Of a stretch of 7,384 nt of DNA, positions 5,689 through 7,384 are shown in pieces (positions within the stretch are counted from its first letter, which is position 1; every line of letters starts with the position of its first letter). The notes beneath the pieces were generated by a model. The model ran no database searches and was not told where the DNA came from. It saw only the letters and a list, made by a program, of their open reading frames with translations. This DNA comes from an uncultured Variovorax sp. (GTDB taxonomy: Bacteria; Pseudomonadota; Gammaproteobacteria; Burkholderiales; Burkholderiaceae). Location of the stretch: the NCBI GenBank assembly GCA_946478645.1, contig CAMLCW010000257.1, positions 1-7,384 of the forward strand, written 5' to 3'. The translations under genes and the position numbers were made by a program.

Positions 5689-7077
5689 TCAACCCTGCTG
5701 CGCCTGCAGCGGCGGAATGCGCCAGCTCTGCACGCCCTCGCGCGGGTGGTACATGCGCAGGATCAGGTAGAAGCGCCCGGCCGGTGCGGGCAGCCAGTTG
5801 GCCGTGTCGGCGGGGCGCGCGTGGCTCACCACCAGTTCGAGGCTGCCGTCGGCGCCGCGCTTCAGGCCCGGGGTGCGGTCCCCGATGGCATGGCGGCGCA
5901 TCGGGTTGGGGTAGAGGAAGCGGTCGCTGTCGTACAGCGTGACCGACCAGAAGGCGTCCGCCGGCGGCGCATCGCCGGCCTCGAAGCGCATCACGTAGTG
6001 GTGCTGGCCGTCGAGCGGTTGCTGGTCCGCGTCGTGGTGCGCGGCGGCGTACACCGCCTCGCTGGTGGCCAGCGCGCCCAGGCCCAAGTACGCGGTGCGC
6101 GCGCGGCCGAGAAACGCATGGCCATAGCGCCCGGTGGCCGGCGTCATCGACCAGGGCCGGGGCCGGCGATTGGGGCCCACGGCCGCGACCAGCTGCACGC
6201 CCTCGGCAAAGCCTTCAATGAGGCCTTCGCGCAGCGGCGCGTCGACCGCGTCCCATGAGAACGCGGCATTGGCCAGCAGCCCGGCCTGGCCGAACCACGC
6301 GACTAGGCCGCGGTCTTCCACGCGGCCCGGCGCCTCGGCCAGCGCGTGGCAGAGGTTGGTGAAGAAGCGCGGCGCCACCTGCGCGGCCGGCTCGCCGTGC
6401 TCGAAGGCGGCGGCCATGGCGTCTTCGTGCGGGCCGGCCCACTGTTCAATGGCGGTGGGGCGGCCCTGGCGCATCGTGCCGGGCGCGGGCTTCAGCTGAA
6501 TCTCCGACTGCAGCGCGCGGGCGGCCGGCCAGTCGCTCTCGTCGCCCACCAGGATGCGGCCGATCAGCCAGACCAGGTCGGTCGGGCAGTGCACCACGCG
6601 GTGGCCGGCCAGCGCCTCGGGCACCGTGCCGCCGGGGCCGACGAGCAGCACGGTCTCGCCCTCGGGGTTGCAGTTGCGCGGCCCCAGGTTCTCGAAGTTC
6701 TCGGTGTAGGCGTCGTAGAGCGGCAGCACGAAGTAGCGCCCCGGGTGCCGCGCCGCCGCGGGCACGGTGAGCAGCATCGGCCCGTGGGCGAGGTGGACCC
6801 AGGCCATGGTGTAGAGCAGGTCGTTGGCGGGCGTGACCACGTCGCGGTCTTCGTCGGTCGAGGGGCGCGGCGCATGGTGCAGCGTGTTCAGCGGCGCACG
6901 CACATCGGAGCCGGCCGAGGTGCCGATGCGGCGTTCGGCGCGCGGCGCGGTCTGCATCGCGCAGGTGCGGTAGGTTTCGGTGAGCGGATAGCCGTAGACG
7001 AAGGCGGCCAGGCCGATAGAGCGGGCGGCCGCCTTGCGGGCGGCGGTGGCGTCGGGGGATGAAGTGGGAACGTTCAT
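5689..7077 (-). CDS. DUF1254/DUF1214 domain protein (upstream paralogue)
   Basis: The product has 462 residues from the ATG at 7075-7077. The frame is open to a TTG at 7126-7128, but the ATG is preferred: a weak GAGA lies 8 bases upstream, and the extra 17 residues resemble nothing in the family. DUF1254 motifs are AAFVYGYPLTETYR (24-37), DVVTPANDLLYTMAWVHL (79-96), GRYFVLPLYDAYTENFENLG (113-132) and TDLVWLIGRILV (166-177). The DUF1214 region has DAFWSVTLYD (374-383), NPMRRHAIGDRTPGL (391-405), SHARPADTANWLPAP (418-432) and FYLILRMYHPRE (436-447). The middle (200-330) differs most from its tandem partner, which points to an old duplication with divergence of substrate or partner. There is no signal peptide or membrane segment, so it is probably cytosolic. 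It follows a third Bug gene by 55 bases and is followed at 5 bases by its paralogue. The chemistry of the family is not known to me with certainty. Confidence 0.88.
   Translation of the reverse strand: MNVPTSSPDATAARKAAARSIGLAAFVYGYPLTETYRTCAMQTAPRAERRIGTSAGSDVRAPLNTLHHAPRPSTDEDRDVVTPANDLLYTMAWVHLAHGPMLLTVPAAARHPGRYFVLPLYDAYTENFENLGPRNCNPEGETVLLVGPGGTVPEALAGHRVVHCPTDLVWLIGRILVGDESDWPAARALQSEIQLKPAPGTMRQGRPTAIEQWAGPHEDAMAAAFEHGEPAAQVAPRFFTNLCHALAEAPGRVEDRGLVAWFGQAGLLANAAFSWDAVDAPLREGLIEGFAEGVQLVAAVGPNRRPRPWSMTPATGRYGHAFLGRARTAYLGLGALATSEAVYAAAHHDADQQPLDGQHHYVMRFEAGDAPPADAFWSVTLYDSDRFLYPNPMRRHAIGDRTPGLKRGADGSLELVVSHARPADTANWLPAPAGRFYLILRMYHPREGVQSWRIPPLQAQQG
5693..5696 (-). promoter_or_regulatory. 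Weak Shine-Dalgarno inside the end of the upstream gene
   Basis: On the minus strand AGGG lies 9 bases before the ATG at 5681-5683 and abuts the alternative TTG at 5690-5692. The spacing favours the ATG. The site is inside the last codons of the upstream paralogue, which suggests translational coupling or reinitiation. Confidence 0.55.
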
Positions 7078-7132
7078 GGAAAGGATCTCGGGGACGGGGT
7101 TTCTGGAAGGGAAGGAATGCGGCGGCAACGGC

Positions 7133-7384
7133 TCAATCGAGCTTCACGCCGGTGGCCTGCGTGAGCTTCAGCGTCACGGGCAGGAAGGCCTTGTAGGCCG
7201 CGGTGGCCTCGGCCGGCAGGTTGCCCACGGGCTCGGCGCCGAGTTCCTCGATGCGCCGGCGCACCTCGGGTTGGCGTACCACCGCGCTGACTTCCCGGCC
7301 CAGGCGCTCGACGACGGCATCGGGCGTTCTGGCCGGCGCCATCAGCGAGGTCGGGCCGGTCATCGTGTAGACCTCGTCGGCGTA
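7133..7384 (-). CDS. Bug/TctC-family periplasmic binding protein (C-terminal 83 residues only)
   Basis: The frame is open to the right window edge on the minus strand, and the start lies outside. The 83 visible residues match the C-terminal lobe of Bug proteins: SLMAPARTPDAVVERLGREV, then RQPEVRRRIEELGAEPVGN, and a final helix ending GVKLD. These parallel APAGTPAPVVARL and RLKELGADPIGD in the plus-strand Bug. The usual tryptophan of the last helix (RWGALV or DWGALV in the other two Bugs) is replaced here by a leucine-rich segment (LPVTLKLTQATG), so this copy is the most divergent of the three. The stop at 7133-7135 lies 55 bases before the first DUF1254 gene. The operon is therefore bracketed by Bug genes on both sides of the DUF1254/DUF1254/sulfatase-like block. 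The signal peptide and ligand loops cannot be seen. Confidence 0.87.
   Translation of the reverse strand, partial: YADEVYTMTGPTSLMAPARTPDAVVERLGREVSAVVRQPEVRRRIEELGAEPVGNLPAEATAAYKAFLPVTLKLTQATGVKLD

Noticed and set aside
4298..5770. A 490-codon plus-strand open frame opposite the downstream DUF1254 gene
   Set aside because: It is a high-GC shadow: Arg/Gly/Ala/Val-rich with no family motif. The opposite strand encodes a protein with clear DUF1254/DUF1214 motifs, a proper start and coupled neighbours.
6346..7062. A 238-codon plus-strand open frame antisense to the upstream DUF1254 gene
   Set aside because: It is a compositional shadow with no family resemblance. The minus-strand gene shows full conserved motif order.

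Overview
The window is a densely coded, very GC-rich stretch with strong G/C preference at third codon positions. It carries three Bug/TctC-type periplasmic binding proteins, a family hugely expanded in Burkholderiales, together with DUF1254/DUF1214 and NIPSNAP proteins. This suggests a soil or environmental betaproteobacterium, probably Comamonadaceae of the Variovorax/Acidovorax type. The genus is an inference from gene content and composition. No RNA gene, insertion sequence, CRISPR array, phage gene or origin is visible. No intergenic gap exceeds about 55 bases.

Plus strand, 1-1983: the C-terminal third of a thiamine-diphosphate (TPP) enzyme of the acetolactate synthase-like group runs in from the left edge. 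It is followed by a complete Bug-family solute-binding protein (641-1618) and a 105-residue NIPSNAP-type protein (1666-1983). Each of the last two has a recognisable Shine-Dalgarno sequence, and the gaps are 32 and 47 bases, so this looks like the end of one catabolic transcription unit.

Minus strand, 7384-2008, converging on the first cluster with only 24 bases between stop codons. In transcription order it contains the C-terminal end of a third Bug protein (entering from the right edge), two tandem DUF1254/DUF1214 paralogues (5689-7077 and 4328-5683), a metallo-beta-lactamase-fold/alkyl-sulfatase-like protein (3036-4331) and another complete Bug protein (2008-3006). Junctions are 55 nt, 5 nt, a 4-nt ATGA overlap and 29 nt, which strongly suggests one operon whose promoter lies beyond the window.

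The two Bug proteins bracketing the minus-strand operon would capture small organic acids or related ligands in the periplasm. The DUF1254 pair and the sulfatase-like protein have no visible signal peptides and are presumably cytoplasmic. No TctA/TctB membrane subunits are present, so a transport role is unproven. The most notable feature is the sulfatase-like protein. It keeps the fold context, the first two histidines of the metal motif and the dimerisation domain, but has lost most of the other expected metal ligands. Being translationally coupled to two DUF1254/DUF1214 proteins, it may be a repurposed or non-catalytic member of its superfamily.
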